Shown: positions 16,292 through 24,602, counted from the first letter of the stretch. The stretch: 64,000 nt of DNA from Nodosilinea sp. FACHB-131 (GCF_014695395.1 NZ_JACJOF010000003.1:62001-126000), one strand, 5' to 3'. Translations and numbers: made by a program. The notes: generated from the sequence alone by a model not told the origin.

Positions 16292-16699
16292 ATGTTGAAG
16301 CGATTGATCTTGCCTCTAGCCTTAGCCGCCACAACCGCCGCCGTGTTGCCAGCTCATGCCCAGGTCACTGACTGCGGCATGTCTGTGATGGTGCTGCCCA
16401 ATGGCGAGTGCTTGGACATGGACTACATCACGGTGCTGGGTGCTAGCCGTCGCAACGTTGGACAGGCCAATGCCATCTATAACGAACTGTTTGACACCAA
16501 CGTCAGGATCGAGATGATCTACAGCGAGTTCCCTCAGCTAGACAATGAAACTGAGGAAGAACGCCGGGAGCGCTACGAGTCGCTTTTGCGGGTTAGAGAT
16601 GGCAGGGACGCAGTAGCCGCATCAGGGCAGAGCGTCGAAGATAAGCTATTCCCTCTGCATGTGCGGGCAATGAATGCTGTTGGCCGAGCCTACCGTTAG
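16292..16699 (+). CDS. Secreted small protein with signal peptide (135 aa)
   Basis: ATG 16292 gives a classic signal peptide: basic MLKR, a hydrophobic core (LILPLALAATTAAVLP) and an AHA cleavage site before QVTDCG. The mature part is about 110 residues, alpha-helical and acidic, with early cysteines (DCGMSVMVLPNGECLD). I do not recognise the family. A secreted protein among phage genes could be a lysogenic-conversion factor. A strong hairpin terminator follows. Confidence 0.65.
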   Translation: MLKRLILPLALAATTAAVLPAHAQVTDCGMSVMVLPNGECLDMDYITVLGASRRNVGQANAIYNELFDTNVRIEMIYSEFPQLDNETEEERRERYESLLRVRDGRDAVAASGQSVEDKLFPLHVRAMNAVGRAYR

Positions 16700-16712
16700 C
16701 GACCGCGGACTC

Positions 16713-16757
16713 AAAGCAAAGCCCCTGGCAGAGTTGTTCTACCAGGGGCTTTGCTTT
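16713..16757. terminator. Bidirectional hairpin terminator
   Basis: A perfect 16-bp inverted repeat, AAAGCAAAGCCCCTGG / CCAGGGGCTTTGCTTT, with a 13-nt loop lies between the convergent ends of the secreted-protein gene (plus) and the antirepressor gene (minus). It is suited to ending transcription from both sides. Confidence 0.85.
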
Positions 16758-16764
16758 AGAAGGA

Positions 16765-17703
16765 TTAGCCCTGAGCATTCATTGAGCTAGATTCCATTGC
16801 CGCTAAATCGCTGTCTAATGTGCGGCGATCGTAAGGGTAGAGTGGTCCGTACTGCCTAGCCCACTGCTGGAACTCAGCGACTCCGCCATCATCTAGTCGA
16901 GTAGGGATGATTTTGGGTGCTCCATTGTCAAAGCAGAACAGGCCAAACCGTACATCAATCCATACCCATTCAATTGGAACCATCTCGCCGCCAACATGCC
17001 GACGCCGCACCACGTTAAAGGGCAATATTGATTTGACTTCGCTTTTCCAGTTGTTTTCGCCAATGGGCAGTCGTCCGATCGCCACGCAGTATGCTTTGTA
17101 GCAGGAATACAGCCAATCGATCGGCACAGGTTGCCGTGCCCCCTTGATGTCGGCAGGCTTCAAGCACTCGTCAATGAATGCCCAAGTGCTGCTGACATCG
17201 GGCTTAGGCGTCGGCACTGTCTCGGGCTGCGGGGCCGCGGCGATCGGTGGACTGCTATGTCCAAGCGCCGCTGACACCAGCGCCGGGTCAATCAACGCGA
17301 GTTTGTAGGCAAGGTCTAAGGATCGTTCTCTAGATCGCGATAGTTCTAGCTCTAGGCAGAAAGGCGCTAGGTCATCACGATGGGCGGGAAGTGATTGTTG
17401 CATCTGTCGCTCACACTCTAGGAAGTATTTGCGAATCTCCCTGCCCTTGTCTGTGCCTGCCATCATGCCCAGTGACTTGAAACAGTCAACAGTCAGAATG
17501 ATGTGTTCGCTAGGACGCCCACCAGTAGAGCTTTTTACCCCTTTGGGTAGGAAATCAAAACCACTCTCAAAATTGTTTTTTAGCTTCTCTGTGGCCTTTT
17601 GCTTAGTACAGTAACCGAGCCACTGCCAAGCATCGTCAATATCCACAGGAAACTGGTCTTCAGATTGAACCAGTGCCAACGCCAAATCATGCGAAAATTC
17701 CAT
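16765..17703 (-). CDS. AntA/AntB-type phage antirepressor (312 aa)
   Basis: The start at 17703 is chosen because AAAGGA lies just upstream; the in-frame extension to 17799 runs into the repressor gene's end. The N-terminal ~100 residues match the AntA/AntB antirepressor domain: [30 protein letters not shown], then [20 protein letters not shown] and [16 protein letters not shown]. The remainder is a linker plus a C-terminal domain ([18 protein letters not shown]). Such proteins inactivate the prophage repressor and trigger induction. It sits directly downstream of the XRE repressor on the same strand. Confidence 0.85.
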   Translation of the reverse strand: MEFSHDLALALVQSEDQFPVDIDDAWQWLGYCTKQKATEKLKNNFESGFDFLPKGVKSSTGGRPSEHIILTVDCFKSLGMMAGTDKGREIRKYFLECERQMQQSLPAHRDDLAPFCLELELSRSRERSLDLAYKLALIDPALVSAALGHSSPPIAAAPQPETVPTPKPDVSSTWAFIDECLKPADIKGARQPVPIDWLYSCYKAYCVAIGRLPIGENNWKSEVKSILPFNVVRRRHVGGEMVPIEWVWIDVRFGLFCFDNGAPKIIPTRLDDGGVAEFQQWARQYGPLYPYDRRTLDSDLAAMESSSMNAQG

Positions 17704-17779
17704 CAGGCTTTCCTTTGTGTTTACTACGGGGATAGGTCTAAGGCGATCGCTTTGCTTTCGAGGGCAGCGATCGCCTCCA

Positions 17780-18004
17780 CTAACTACTGACATCAACACT
17801 TTGCCCTACCCACTCCAGCAGCTCTCCTGGCTGCACTTCGTAGGCATTGCAAATCTTGTCAAGCACCGATGATCGCGGCAACTGTTCAGGCTTGTTGTAC
17901 AGGTCGTAGGCGGTGCGCTGGGCGATCCCAACATCCTGTCTAAACTTGTACGGCGTAATACCTCGAGCATCAACGAACTCCTTGATCCTGTTTTTTACCG
18001 CCAT
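17780..18004 (-). CDS. XRE-family (Cro/CI-like) repressor (74 aa)
   Basis: A compact helix-turn-helix protein: [31 protein letters not shown], then [19 protein letters not shown], the standard XRE/Cro/CI arrangement filling most of the protein. It has no C-terminal peptidase domain, so it is not a LexA-type cleavable repressor; control by the downstream antirepressor would fit. Palindromic operator-like sequence lies in its upstream region. Confidence 0.85.
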   Translation of the reverse strand: MAVKNRIKEFVDARGITPYKFRQDVGIAQRTAYDLYNKPEQLPRSSVLDKICNAYEVQPGELLEWVGQSVDVSS

Positions 18005-18025
18005 TCCATGGCCTTCCTCGGCATT

Positions 18026-18047
18026 ACTATCATGCTAATAGTAGCAT
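18026..18047. promoter_or_regulatory. Operator palindromes upstream of the XRE gene
   Basis: Overlapping dyads are present: ACTAT-N7-ATAGT (18026-18042) and ATGCTA-ATAG-TAGCAT (18032-18047). On the minus strand the sequence TACTAT inside them makes a good -10, with TTGCGA 18 bp upstream. They are therefore probably the autoregulatory operator and promoter of the XRE gene that starts at 18004, and may also affect the divergent gene at 18126. Confidence 0.6.
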
Positions 18048-18081
18048 TAATCTCGGAATGGTCGCAAATTATCTCTTGAAT

Positions 18082-18104
18082 GATACGGCGGTATGATTGG
18101 GGCA
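18082..18104 (+). promoter_or_regulatory. Putative phage promoter, 23-bp motif copy 1
   Basis: A 23-bp stretch centred on TATGAT (18092-18097) and followed by TGGGGCA is repeated exactly at 18843-18865. In both places a start codon follows (ATG 18126 and ATG 18882). This supports TATGAT as a -10 rather than as the start codon of a longer ORF beginning at 18093. Confidence 0.6.
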
Positions 18105-18125
18105 TCGTTACTCCCACGGAATGCC

Positions 18126-18626
18126 ATGCTGCCCAATGCCCTGCGTGATCGCCCGATGGAGGCACTGGCCGAGCACTTGAAGGCATCACTGAACGATCGC
18201 CTGTGGGCCATCTTCGACGAGGCCGATCAGCCCAGGGAGGATGCCTGCCGGGTAGCGGTACCCTATCGCCCCGATTTGCTGAGCACTAAGGTCTATCCAC
18301 TGATCAGCTGCTACCGCACCGGGCGGGTGAACGTGAGCGAGGATAGGTGGCGGGGTGAGCTGCGCTGGCACATGCCGATGGCTACCAACCAGCAGTCTGA
18401 GCAACAGCACTACCTTTACTGGGTAGAGAAATCTATGGTTGATATTCTTGACTTGTATCAGGACGCTGAAGAGCCCTGCATCATTGTTGACATGTCGGTG
18501 CTGCGATCGACCCTGGGATATTTGACAGTGACCAGGGGCAACCCGCAGACGGCTCTATCATTCCCTACAGTGCAAATAGATTTTGAGTTTATAGATCTAG
18601 AAAGCAAGTATGGGGTTGGCAGCTAA
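18126..18626 (+). CDS. Hypothetical phage head-tail protein (166 aa)
   Basis: ATG 18126 is chosen because the upstream in-frame ATG (18093) lies inside the repeated -10 motif. The product is mixed alpha/beta (YRPDLLSTKVYPLISCYRTG, ...YLYWVEKSMVDILDLYQ), about the size of tail-terminator or neck proteins. Its position just before the minor head protein fits a head-tail joining role, but no family motif is clear. A terminator follows at 18673-18697. Confidence 0.45.
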   Translation: MLPNALRDRPMEALAEHLKASLNDRLWAIFDEADQPREDACRVAVPYRPDLLSTKVYPLISCYRTGRVNVSEDRWRGELRWHMPMATNQQSEQQHYLYWVEKSMVDILDLYQDAEEPCIIVDMSVLRSTLGYLTVTRGNPQTALSFPTVQIDFEFIDLESKYGVGS

Positions 18627-18672
18627 TCAATATCCTTGCTGTGATTGAATTGTGACTCTTTTGAACTTTAGT

Positions 18673-18697
18673 GCCGCCTACCCATGGCGGCTTTTTA
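18673..18697 (+). terminator. Rho-independent terminator
   Basis: The stem GCCGCC / GGCGGC has a 7-nt loop and is followed by TTTTTATT. It sits 46 bp after the stop of the 18126 gene and just ahead of the second ~135-bp repeat element. Confidence 0.75.
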
Positions 18698-18705
18698 TTG
18701 GCCAT

Positions 18706-18840
18706 AGGGTGCAGGGGGTGCGAGGGGTGCAGGGGTCGAAATGCGATTTTTTTCGAGTGATCGCATTCCATTTTTTTCGCTCGCACACACTCCCTTTTTT
18801 TTGCGTTTCAAGGGTCGCACCCCATGCACCCCTCGCACCC
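18706..18840. repeat. ~135-bp inverted-repeat element, copy 2
   Basis: Same orientation as copy 1. The left arm GGGTGCAGGGGGTGCGAGGG and the inner GTCGAAATGCGAT...ATCGCATTCC core are nearly identical, while the right third is diverged (ends in GCACCCCTCGCACCC-type sequence). It ends 2 bp before the 23-bp promoter motif of the minor head gene. Confidence 0.8.
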
Positions 18841-18842
18841 AC

Positions 18843-18865
18843 GATACGGCGGTATGATTGGGGCA
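18843..18865 (+). promoter_or_regulatory. Putative phage promoter, 23-bp motif copy 2
   Basis: An exact copy of the 23-bp motif at 18082-18104. The -10 TATGAT is at 18853-18858, and the minor head gene starts at ATG 18882, giving a leader of about 18 nt. Duplication of the whole motif suggests a shared phage regulator or sigma-factor preference. Confidence 0.6.
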
Positions 18866-18881
18866 CCGTACCGCGATCGAT

Positions 18882-21503
18882 ATGGACTCTGTATTTACCC
18901 CGCATCTACGCTTTGCCGACGAGCTACTCATCCCGATCGCAGAGATTGAAGCCGCGCAGCAGCAAGTAGAGGACTCAGCCACCGCCGCGATCATGGCGGC
19001 CATTGAGGAGGAGACCCAGGGGCTATTGCAGCGGGTTGAGCAGGCGCTACTCGACGGCGATGTGGGTGCGATCAACATGGCGCGATGGCCACTGGCGGGG
19101 CGGCTAGCGCGAGCGATCGTGGGGCTATGGGGCGGTGGCTTTGACGCGGGCGCGAGGCAGGGGCTTGAGGAGATGCGTGCGGCGGTGGAGGAGGTGCGAT
19201 CGTTCGTGCACCGCTTTGCCCTGGCTGATGACGCGCGGCGGGTGCTGACACTGGAGCCACAGCAGTTAGTCAACAGCGATGCAGTAGACGCCGTGGTGGG
19301 CAGGGCGAACTTGCTGGCGGGTGATTTCAGCGACGATGTGTTTACGAGGTTGAAGGGTGATCTGACTGCTGCGATCGTGCCTCAGCCTGGGACGGGCGAA
19401 CCGATCGCGCGGCCAGAGTTGCTGCGGCGGATTCAGAGCACCTTGGGCGTGGCAAAGGGCAGGGCCACGACGATCGCACGCACCGAGACAACCTATGCCT
19501 ACAACACGGGGCGCATGGCGAGTTTCAACGACTCGGAGCTCGTTGACTACGTGCGCGTGATCGCAATTCGTGACCGGCGCACCTCTGACGTGTGCCAGTC
19601 CAGAGACGGGTTGGTCGTGCCCAAGGGTGAACTGGCGACGATTGGGGGCCCGCCTCCGTGGCACTACCGCTGCCGAACCACCATTGGGGCGGTGATGTCG
19701 CAGTTGTCGCGGTTCAAGGCGATGGTCGCAGACCCGGCAAATGACCCGGCGAACCGTGCGATCGCGCCTTTGCCGAAGGGATGGCGCACGACTGGCGAGG
19801 CAATTAAATCTGAGGCCAGCGGGAGGGTAACGGCACAGACAGAGCCCAAGGCGATCAAGGCCAATATCATGAGCCCCATTGATCGCAGGGCCCCAGGGGC
19901 TGCCCAGCAAGCTGAGAAACGACAGCAGCAGGTTGGGAAACTCTACGACAAACTCGCGACAGGGCGGCTAAAGCCGGGGGATGGCGACGACGATCGCACT
20001 GTGAAGGGCAAGATGGGCGCACTTAATGCCCTTAGCGATGCCCAGAACCCCAAGGTGGGTCTAGCCGCTACCCGCAACGACGCGGGCGAATACACCGGGT
20101 TCTTGAGCTTTAAGGCGGGGCGGCGTGAGGTAGAAATCGAGAACCTTGGCACAGACGGCACGCAGCCAGGCTCAGGGCGTGCGCTGTTTCGGCAGGTGGC
20201 GGAATACGCAGCCAGGGAGGGGAAGGGCCTCGTTGTCGCGCCTGTACCTGATGCGATTGGGTTTTACGAACGCATGGGGATGAGGAAGGTTAGCGAAGGG
20301 GCGTTGGAACTTAGCCCTGAAGAGGTGCAAGCGTTGATTCAGGGCAAGGCAGCCCAGCAAAGTCAAGGGAGCAAAAAAGATGTTCAGTTTGATTCGTGGA
20401 CTGATAGGCCGGGACCGCAAGCTGCGAGTGGCATCATCACAAGAGCTAAGCGGCGTAAGGCAATGATGGACACAGAGTTGCCCATCATTGATCAAGAGCT
20501 TGATAGGTTAGATTCTGTGATTGAAGATCACAGGGTTAGATACGATGAATTCAGGGCCAATAATCCGGGGTTATCGCGGGAAGAACGCCTTAATTCCCCT
20601 ATAGCAAAGGAGGGTGAGAAGCTTTATGCAGAGCGCACCGAGTTAGAGAAGCGAATTGAAAAGATTAGCAACGATGGCACAGCTTCTGAAGGCATCCTTG
20701 CTGGGGTTGGGTCTATTCCTGCCAAGATAAGATCTACGCTAGAAAAGCGTGATCGCGCCGTGAGAAAGGATGCAGCCGAAGCTCAAGCTGAAATCAAAAG
20801 ACTTGAACTAGAGATAGCATTGTCCATTGATCGAGATGGATTTGGCGGTGGCGATGTGGAAGGCCGTATCGCTAGACGTAGCCGAATGAATGAATTGATC
20901 ACTGAGAACAAGCTAAGGTTTGGCGACAAAGATGGAATAGCCGCAATGGCAGATCTGAGAGATCAACTGCTACGACGAGGGACGGGGCAAGTCGTAAATC
21001 CAAGCTTTGATCTGCCGTCTAGACTGAAACCACTACAGCAAGATTTTGCGGATACATTCAACGAGTTTGTTCAACTAACTAATGGCAGGGGTGGCCGTAG
21101 CCTTAAGAAGGTTGCTTATACAGGCGATCGCGCTTCAGCCAGCCAGAACGGATATTTGAACGTTGGGGCCAGCTCCAATGGGGTTGATCGTCCTGTTATG
21201 TTTCATGAGATGGGGCATCACGTTGAGTTTGAGTCAAAAACTCTTAGGGACAGAGCTAACGCCATCATCAGATCCCGCTCAACAGCAGAAGCCCCACAAC
21301 AATTGCCGGGGTACGAAAAGGGAGAGGTAGCCTTCCCTAACCACTGGAGCAGCGCGTACACTGCTAAGTCGTACTCTGATAAGAGTACAGAGGTTTATTC
21401 TATGGGCTTACAGCACTTTACCTCTCCGCAAGATATGTGGCGGCTTTATTTAGAGGATAAAGAGCATTTTTTTATCACGATGGGGATTTTTGCGGATGAT
21501 TAA
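18882..21503 (+). CDS. Minor head protein with GNAT- and metallopeptidase-like domains
   Basis: The protein has 873 aa. About residues 150-275 carry the Mu-F/SPP1-gp7 head morphogenesis pattern: TTIARTETTYAYNTGR, IRDRRTSDVCQSRDG, then GGPPPWHYRCRTTI. About residues 385-480 look GNAT-like (GSGRALFRQVAEYAAREGKG, AIGFYERMGMRKV). A charged helical region follows (about 500-720). The C-terminus has HEMGHH (H775, E776, H779), with E837 in KSTEVYSMG as a plausible third zinc ligand, as in gluzincins. Head-protein fusions with enzymatic domains are known as phage polyvalent or toxin-bearing proteins and can enter the cell with DNA. A small overlapping gene follows. The TTG at 18858 is rejected as start because it lies in the promoter motif. 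Confidence 0.8.
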   Translation: MDSVFTPHLRFADELLIPIAEIEAAQQQVEDSATAAIMAAIEEETQGLLQRVEQALLDGDVGAINMARWPLAGRLARAIVGLWGGGFDAGARQGLEEMRAAVEEVRSFVHRFALADDARRVLTLEPQQLVNSDAVDAVVGRANLLAGDFSDDVFTRLKGDLTAAIVPQPGTGEPIARPELLRRIQSTLGVAKGRATTIARTETTYAYNTGRMASFNDSELVDYVRVIAIRDRRTSDVCQSRDGLVVPKGELATIGGPPPWHYRCRTTIGAVMSQLSRFKAMVADPANDPANRAIAPLPKGWRTTGEAIKSEASGRVTAQTEPKAIKANIMSPIDRRAPGAAQQAEKRQQQVGKLYDKLATGRLKPGDGDDDRTVKGKMGALNALSDAQNPKVGLAATRNDAGEYTGFLSFKAGRREVEIENLGTDGTQPGSGRALFRQVAEYAAREGKGLVVAPVPDAIGFYERMGMRKVSEGALELSPEEVQALIQGKAAQQSQGSKKDVQFDSWTDRPGPQAASGIITRAKRRKAMMDTELPIIDQELDRLDSVIEDHRVRYDEFRANNPGLSREERLNSPIAKEGEKLYAERTELEKRIEKISNDGTASEGILAGVGSIPAKIRSTLEKRDRAVRKDAAEAQAEIKRLELEIALSIDRDGFGGGDVEGRIARRSRMNELITENKLRFGDKDGIAAMADLRDQLLRRGTGQVVNPSFDLPSRLKPLQQDFADTFNEFVQLTNGRGGRSLKKVAYTGDRASASQNGYLNVGASSNGVDRPVMFHEMGHHVEFESKTLRDRANAIIRSRSTAEAPQQLPGYEKGEVAFPNHWSSAYTAKSYSDKSTEVYSMGLQHFTSPQDMWRLYLEDKEHFFITMGIFADD

Positions 21504-21786
21504 ATATCAATTGGCTCAAGATGTCGTGGTCACCATTGATAGCCCTACACCGAATACCCCCGCAAGACTTGATTGGACTGGCCCAAATAACGAAATTGAC
21601 AAAATAAAGCAATTTTTGGCGGGGCAGTATGGCCCAAATGGTCGATTCTTTAACCCTGATATTGATACCCCCGTAGCATTGCACTCAATATTGATGGCAA
21701 ATCGTGGGTACACCGAATCCCGATTGGTTGAAGGGTCTGCGCCGCCCTTGCCACAGTCAGAGTTGCCCGACGGCTCAATAATATAG
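21496..21786 (+). CDS. Small protein overlapping the head protein gene, possible immunity protein
   Basis: It encodes 96 aa from ATG 21496, overlapping the end of the multi-domain head gene by 8 bp (TTG 21490 is an alternative). The product is acidic and compact (QDVVVTIDSPTPNTPARLDW, KIKQFLAGQYGPNGRF) with no known motif. A small, overlapping, translationally coupled gene behind a protein with a C-terminal peptidase-like domain is the usual layout for an immunity or inhibitor protein. That role is inferred only. Confidence 0.5.
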   Translation: MIKYQLAQDVVVTIDSPTPNTPARLDWTGPNNEIDKIKQFLAGQYGPNGRFFNPDIDTPVALHSILMANRGYTESRLVEGSAPPLPQSELPDGSII

Positions 21787-21802
21787 GAAGTTTTTTACAG
21801 AC

Positions 21803-22051
21803 CTAATCCTCTGGGAATATTTCATCCCATTGCAGCTTCAGTTCCCGGCGCATGGCTGCCAGTATCTCAAGAGATTCGCGGAACTGCTTGCCGCGAGTTT
21901 CCCTATACGATCGCCTGCCGTAGACTGTTCGCCGCAACGCTTTGCTTGATATGTTGAGTCGATTGGCTAGCGCTTCGTCGCTGATGCCGCGATCAAGTTG
22001 AGCCTGGCGCAGTCGCTGAATTGGATCGAGTTCTGGGGGCTGGGCGGTCAT
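21803..22051 (-). CDS. Small helix-turn-helix protein (82 aa)
   Basis: The region IQRLRQAQLDRGISDEALANRLNISSKALRR fits a helix-turn-helix of the XRE type, and basic residues follow it (TVYGRRSYRETRGKQ). It is the only minus-strand gene in the head block, with its promoter facing that of the prohead protease (starting at 22178). It may regulate the structural operon. It is distinct from the XRE repressor at 17780-18004. Confidence 0.6.
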   Translation of the reverse strand: MTAQPPELDPIQRLRQAQLDRGISDEALANRLNISSKALRRTVYGRRSYRETRGKQFRESLEILAAMRRELKLQWDEIFPED

Positions 22052-22177
22052 GGGCAGATATGTTTTGTGTCTAGTTTACCTCAATGAATAATTACTGTAC
22101 CCAAATTGGGCCAATGCGTTCCGTGCATGGAATGGCACGGGTAGGCTTGGGGGTAGAAACCCTTGTGTGTTCTATAG

Positions 22178-23614
22178 ATGCCTACTGCACTCGCCACAGA
22201 ACCCCGTCGCAATGAGGACGCATTCCTTTATCTAAAGACGGAAGCCGAACAGGTTGACGACGGGGTTTTGGTCCCTGCCCTGCTGTTCACCGAAGGCGAT
22301 TTTGTCGATGCTACGGGCAAGCCAGGAAAATACACCAAGACAGACCTCGATCGCATCGTGCGCGCGACCCGCAAGTATTACAGCGCTGGCGACGACATCC
22401 CCATCTTCGAAAGCAACCACGACCTAGGCGGCGGTGGGTACAGAAACGCCGACAAGATCGGCAAGCTAGCCGTAGACGAAGGGTTGTCGGTTGACCAGAT
22501 CACCACCGAGAATTTGCCTGACCCACGGCTTACTGACCTTGTGGGTCGCTACGGCATTTTCGGCAACGGCTTGATCACTCGCACTGACGCGGTGCAGCGC
22601 TACAGCCAGAAACTTATCAAGCCCCTATCGATCGCATTTGACCCCAGCGGCGGTCGCACCAACGGCAACAAATGGTCTGTGTTTGAGGTGTCAGCAGTGC
22701 CCTGGGGAGCGGTGCGTGGCGCGATGTTTTTCTCTAAATACTTTCCCGAGGAATCTGTCGCCCGTTTTGCTCTGACGCTTGACGGCGCAATGGCCGAGAG
22801 CAAGGGTCGTTACGACGACCCGATGGATGAAAGAACGGGGCAGGCGTTGATGGTTTTCAACGATGTCCTGAGAAACATTCGCAACACCACGGATGACGAG
22901 TTGCAGGGCCGATCGCGCGACGGCTTGACCCGGCAGGCGATCGCGGATCTGAGCGCAAAGCTGACTGAAATGTTGGGAGTTGCAGCGCCAGAATTGCCGC
23001 CTGTGACACTGAGTAAATTTATCCAGGAGGGAACCACCGCCATGACTACCGATAACAAAGCCACCGAAGACAACAAGCCCAAGAACGAAGCTACCACGAC
23101 CGAGCCGCCCAAGGCTGAAACCGTAGACATTGCGGGGCTGATGAAGCGCATTGATGAGCTAGAGGCTAAGGCCAAGCAGCAGGAGAACCGTGCTGAGGAA
23201 GCCGAGCAAGTAGTGGCACACCTCAAAGCCGAGGGCGAGTCGCTGAAGTTTGAGCGCAAGGTGAGCGATCGCGTCACCCGCCTTTACGCCAAAGCACAGA
23301 AGCTTTTGAGCGTTGGCAAGATCAAGCCCGCTGCCTTTGCCGAATGGTTCCCTGAAACCGAATCGACCGCCGATGCCGTGGTGCGCTTTAGCCAAGCGAT
23401 CCAGTCTGAAGAAACCCAGGGCGATCCGCTCGACGAAATTGAAGCCGCGCTGAAATACGCCGACAAATATGCTGAGCCGGTTCGCTTTGGTAGCTTCATG
23501 GGCCAGCAGGCGATCGGCGACAATCCCCTGCGCGATAAAGACGAAATTAGCGAGGCTGACCAGGCCAAAGTTAATGCCGTCGTGAAATCCGCCGCCGCTA
23601 AGCGCTACTACTAG
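22178..23614 (+). CDS. Prohead protease with C-terminal scaffold domain (478 aa)
   Basis: The N-terminal half resembles Mu I-like prohead proteases: IPIFESNHD, then DKIGKLAVD, LVGRYGIFGNGLIT, LIKPLSIAFDPS and FEVSAVPWGAVRG. The C-terminal ~190 residues are an acidic, helical, coiled-coil scaffold (residues ~315-365 Lys/Glu/Ala-rich). An internal start with a strong ribosome-binding site at 23025-23031 would make the scaffold alone, as in Mu I/Z and lambda C/Nu3. The protease matures the prohead by cleaving the scaffold. Confidence 0.8.
   Translation: MPTALATEPRRNEDAFLYLKTEAEQVDDGVLVPALLFTEGDFVDATGKPGKYTKTDLDRIVRATRKYYSAGDDIPIFESNHDLGGGGYRNADKIGKLAVDEGLSVDQITTENLPDPRLTDLVGRYGIFGNGLITRTDAVQRYSQKLIKPLSIAFDPSGGRTNGNKWSVFEVSAVPWGAVRGAMFFSKYFPEESVARFALTLDGAMAESKGRYDDPMDERTGQALMVFNDVLRNIRNTTDDELQGRSRDGLTRQAIADLSAKLTEMLGVAAPELPPVTLSKFIQEGTTAMTTDNKATEDNKPKNEATTTEPPKAETVDIAGLMKRIDELEAKAKQQENRAEEAEQVVAHLKAEGESLKFERKVSDRVTRLYAKAQKLLSVGKIKPAAFAEWFPETESTADAVVRFSQAIQSEETQGDPLDEIEAALKYADKYAEPVRFGSFMGQQAIGDNPLRDKDEISEADQAKVNAVVKSAAAKRYY
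23042..23614 (+). CDS. Nested in-frame scaffold protein (190 aa)
   Basis: AGGAGGG at 23025-23031 lies 10 bp before ATG 23042, which is in frame with the protease gene (residue 289). The product would be the acidic, coiled-coil C-terminal part only. The Shine-Dalgarno sequence is stronger than that of most starts in the window and has no other gene to serve. Head proteases with a nested scaffold gene are a known arrangement; here it is inferred from the internal start. Confidence 0.7.
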   Translation: MTTDNKATEDNKPKNEATTTEPPKAETVDIAGLMKRIDELEAKAKQQENRAEEAEQVVAHLKAEGESLKFERKVSDRVTRLYAKAQKLLSVGKIKPAAFAEWFPETESTADAVVRFSQAIQSEETQGDPLDEIEAALKYADKYAEPVRFGSFMGQQAIGDNPLRDKDEISEADQAKVNAVVKSAAAKRYY

Positions 23615-23673
23615 ACCGAGCGATCGCCCTTTTCCCTGACCAATGAATGACTTTGCCGTAGGAGGCTGAAACT

Positions 23674-24558
23674 GTGGCCGTTAATTTGATTCAATCGACT
23701 GGCAGCTTTGCCCAAGAGGATGTGATCGTGGCCTCCGACGCTGGGCTATTGTCGCGACGCGGGTTGACCGTAGACCCTGACAAGATCGCAGCCGATGCTG
23801 GCGGCAAAAAGATTATTCGCCCTGGCACCATTCTCTACAAAATTGAAGGCGCGACAAAGCACCGCGTGGGTCTGCGGGCCAAGCTTGCGGCGGCGGTCAC
23901 ATCTGGCGCAACCACGGCGCTGAACTTGGGCGAGATTGGCATCTCTTACAAGACCAAAGCCGCTCAATACTTTGCACCCGGTGACGTGATCAAGGTGCTG
24001 CGACCTTACGCCACCCTTACCCTCGCAGGCACTTGGGCCGCTGACGACGAGATCACCGTCACCGTGAACGGTCAATCAAAAGTCATCATTGCCGGGTCTA
24101 CCACCCTCGCCACGATCGCAACCAATGTTGCCACCGCTATCAATGGCGATGGGGCACTGAGCACTGTTGTCGAGGCGATCGCAGCCGGTGCAGTAGTTAG
24201 TTTGTTCAGCCGCACCCTAGAAGCTTTCGAGGTCTTAGCGACCGATGACGGCGCGGGCACGGTTACGGCATCGGCGGTCACACCTGGCGGGGCAACCGTC
24301 GGCACGATCGACGCAAACGGGGTGAATGCTACTACTGGCCTCGTCACTCTGGCCGCAGCAGCTGCGGTGAGTCTGCCTATCGGCGCTCCTGTTGGTGTCG
24401 CTGAGGGCAAGCCCTGGGGGCTGATTCTTGAAGCTCATGACGCTGGCAAGTTCGACAACGATATTGCCGGGTTCACAGGCGCTGCGGTCTACGGCGATCG
24501 GCTTCCCTATTGGGATAGCGATATCGCTAAGTCCTTAGGCCAAATTTATTTCGTTTAG
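23674..24558 (+). CDS. Head decoration / capsid-associated protein (294 aa)
   Basis: It starts with GTG 23674 behind GGAGG. The N-terminal and C-terminal parts (PDKIAADAGGKKIIRPGTIL ... YWDSDIAKSLGQIYFV) resemble head-decoration-like proteins encoded between the protease and the major capsid gene. The middle contains an inserted Ala/Thr/Gly-rich beta region (DDEITVTVNGQSKVIIAGST) that looks like an Ig-like module exposed on the capsid. Gene order protease, decoration, capsid is lambda-like. Confidence 0.65.
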   Translation: MAVNLIQSTGSFAQEDVIVASDAGLLSRRGLTVDPDKIAADAGGKKIIRPGTILYKIEGATKHRVGLRAKLAAAVTSGATTALNLGEIGISYKTKAAQYFAPGDVIKVLRPYATLTLAGTWAADDEITVTVNGQSKVIIAGSTTLATIATNVATAINGDGALSTVVEAIAAGAVVSLFSRTLEAFEVLATDDGAGTVTASAVTPGGATVGTIDANGVNATTGLVTLAAAAAVSLPIGAPVGVAEGKPWGLILEAHDAGKFDNDIAGFTGAAVYGDRLPYWDSDIAKSLGQIYFV

Positions 24559-24602
24559 GGCCTCCTTTCGGCCACGTTCTCTACTTTTGATTGGAGGCTT
24601 TG

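Noticed and set aside
18093..18125. Earlier start for the 18126 gene
   Set aside because: The ATG at 18093 is part of a duplicated -10 motif that precedes a different start codon at 18882 too.
18858..18881. TTG start for the multi-domain head protein
   Set aside because: It lies in the promoter motif; ATG 18882 follows at a normal short-leader distance.
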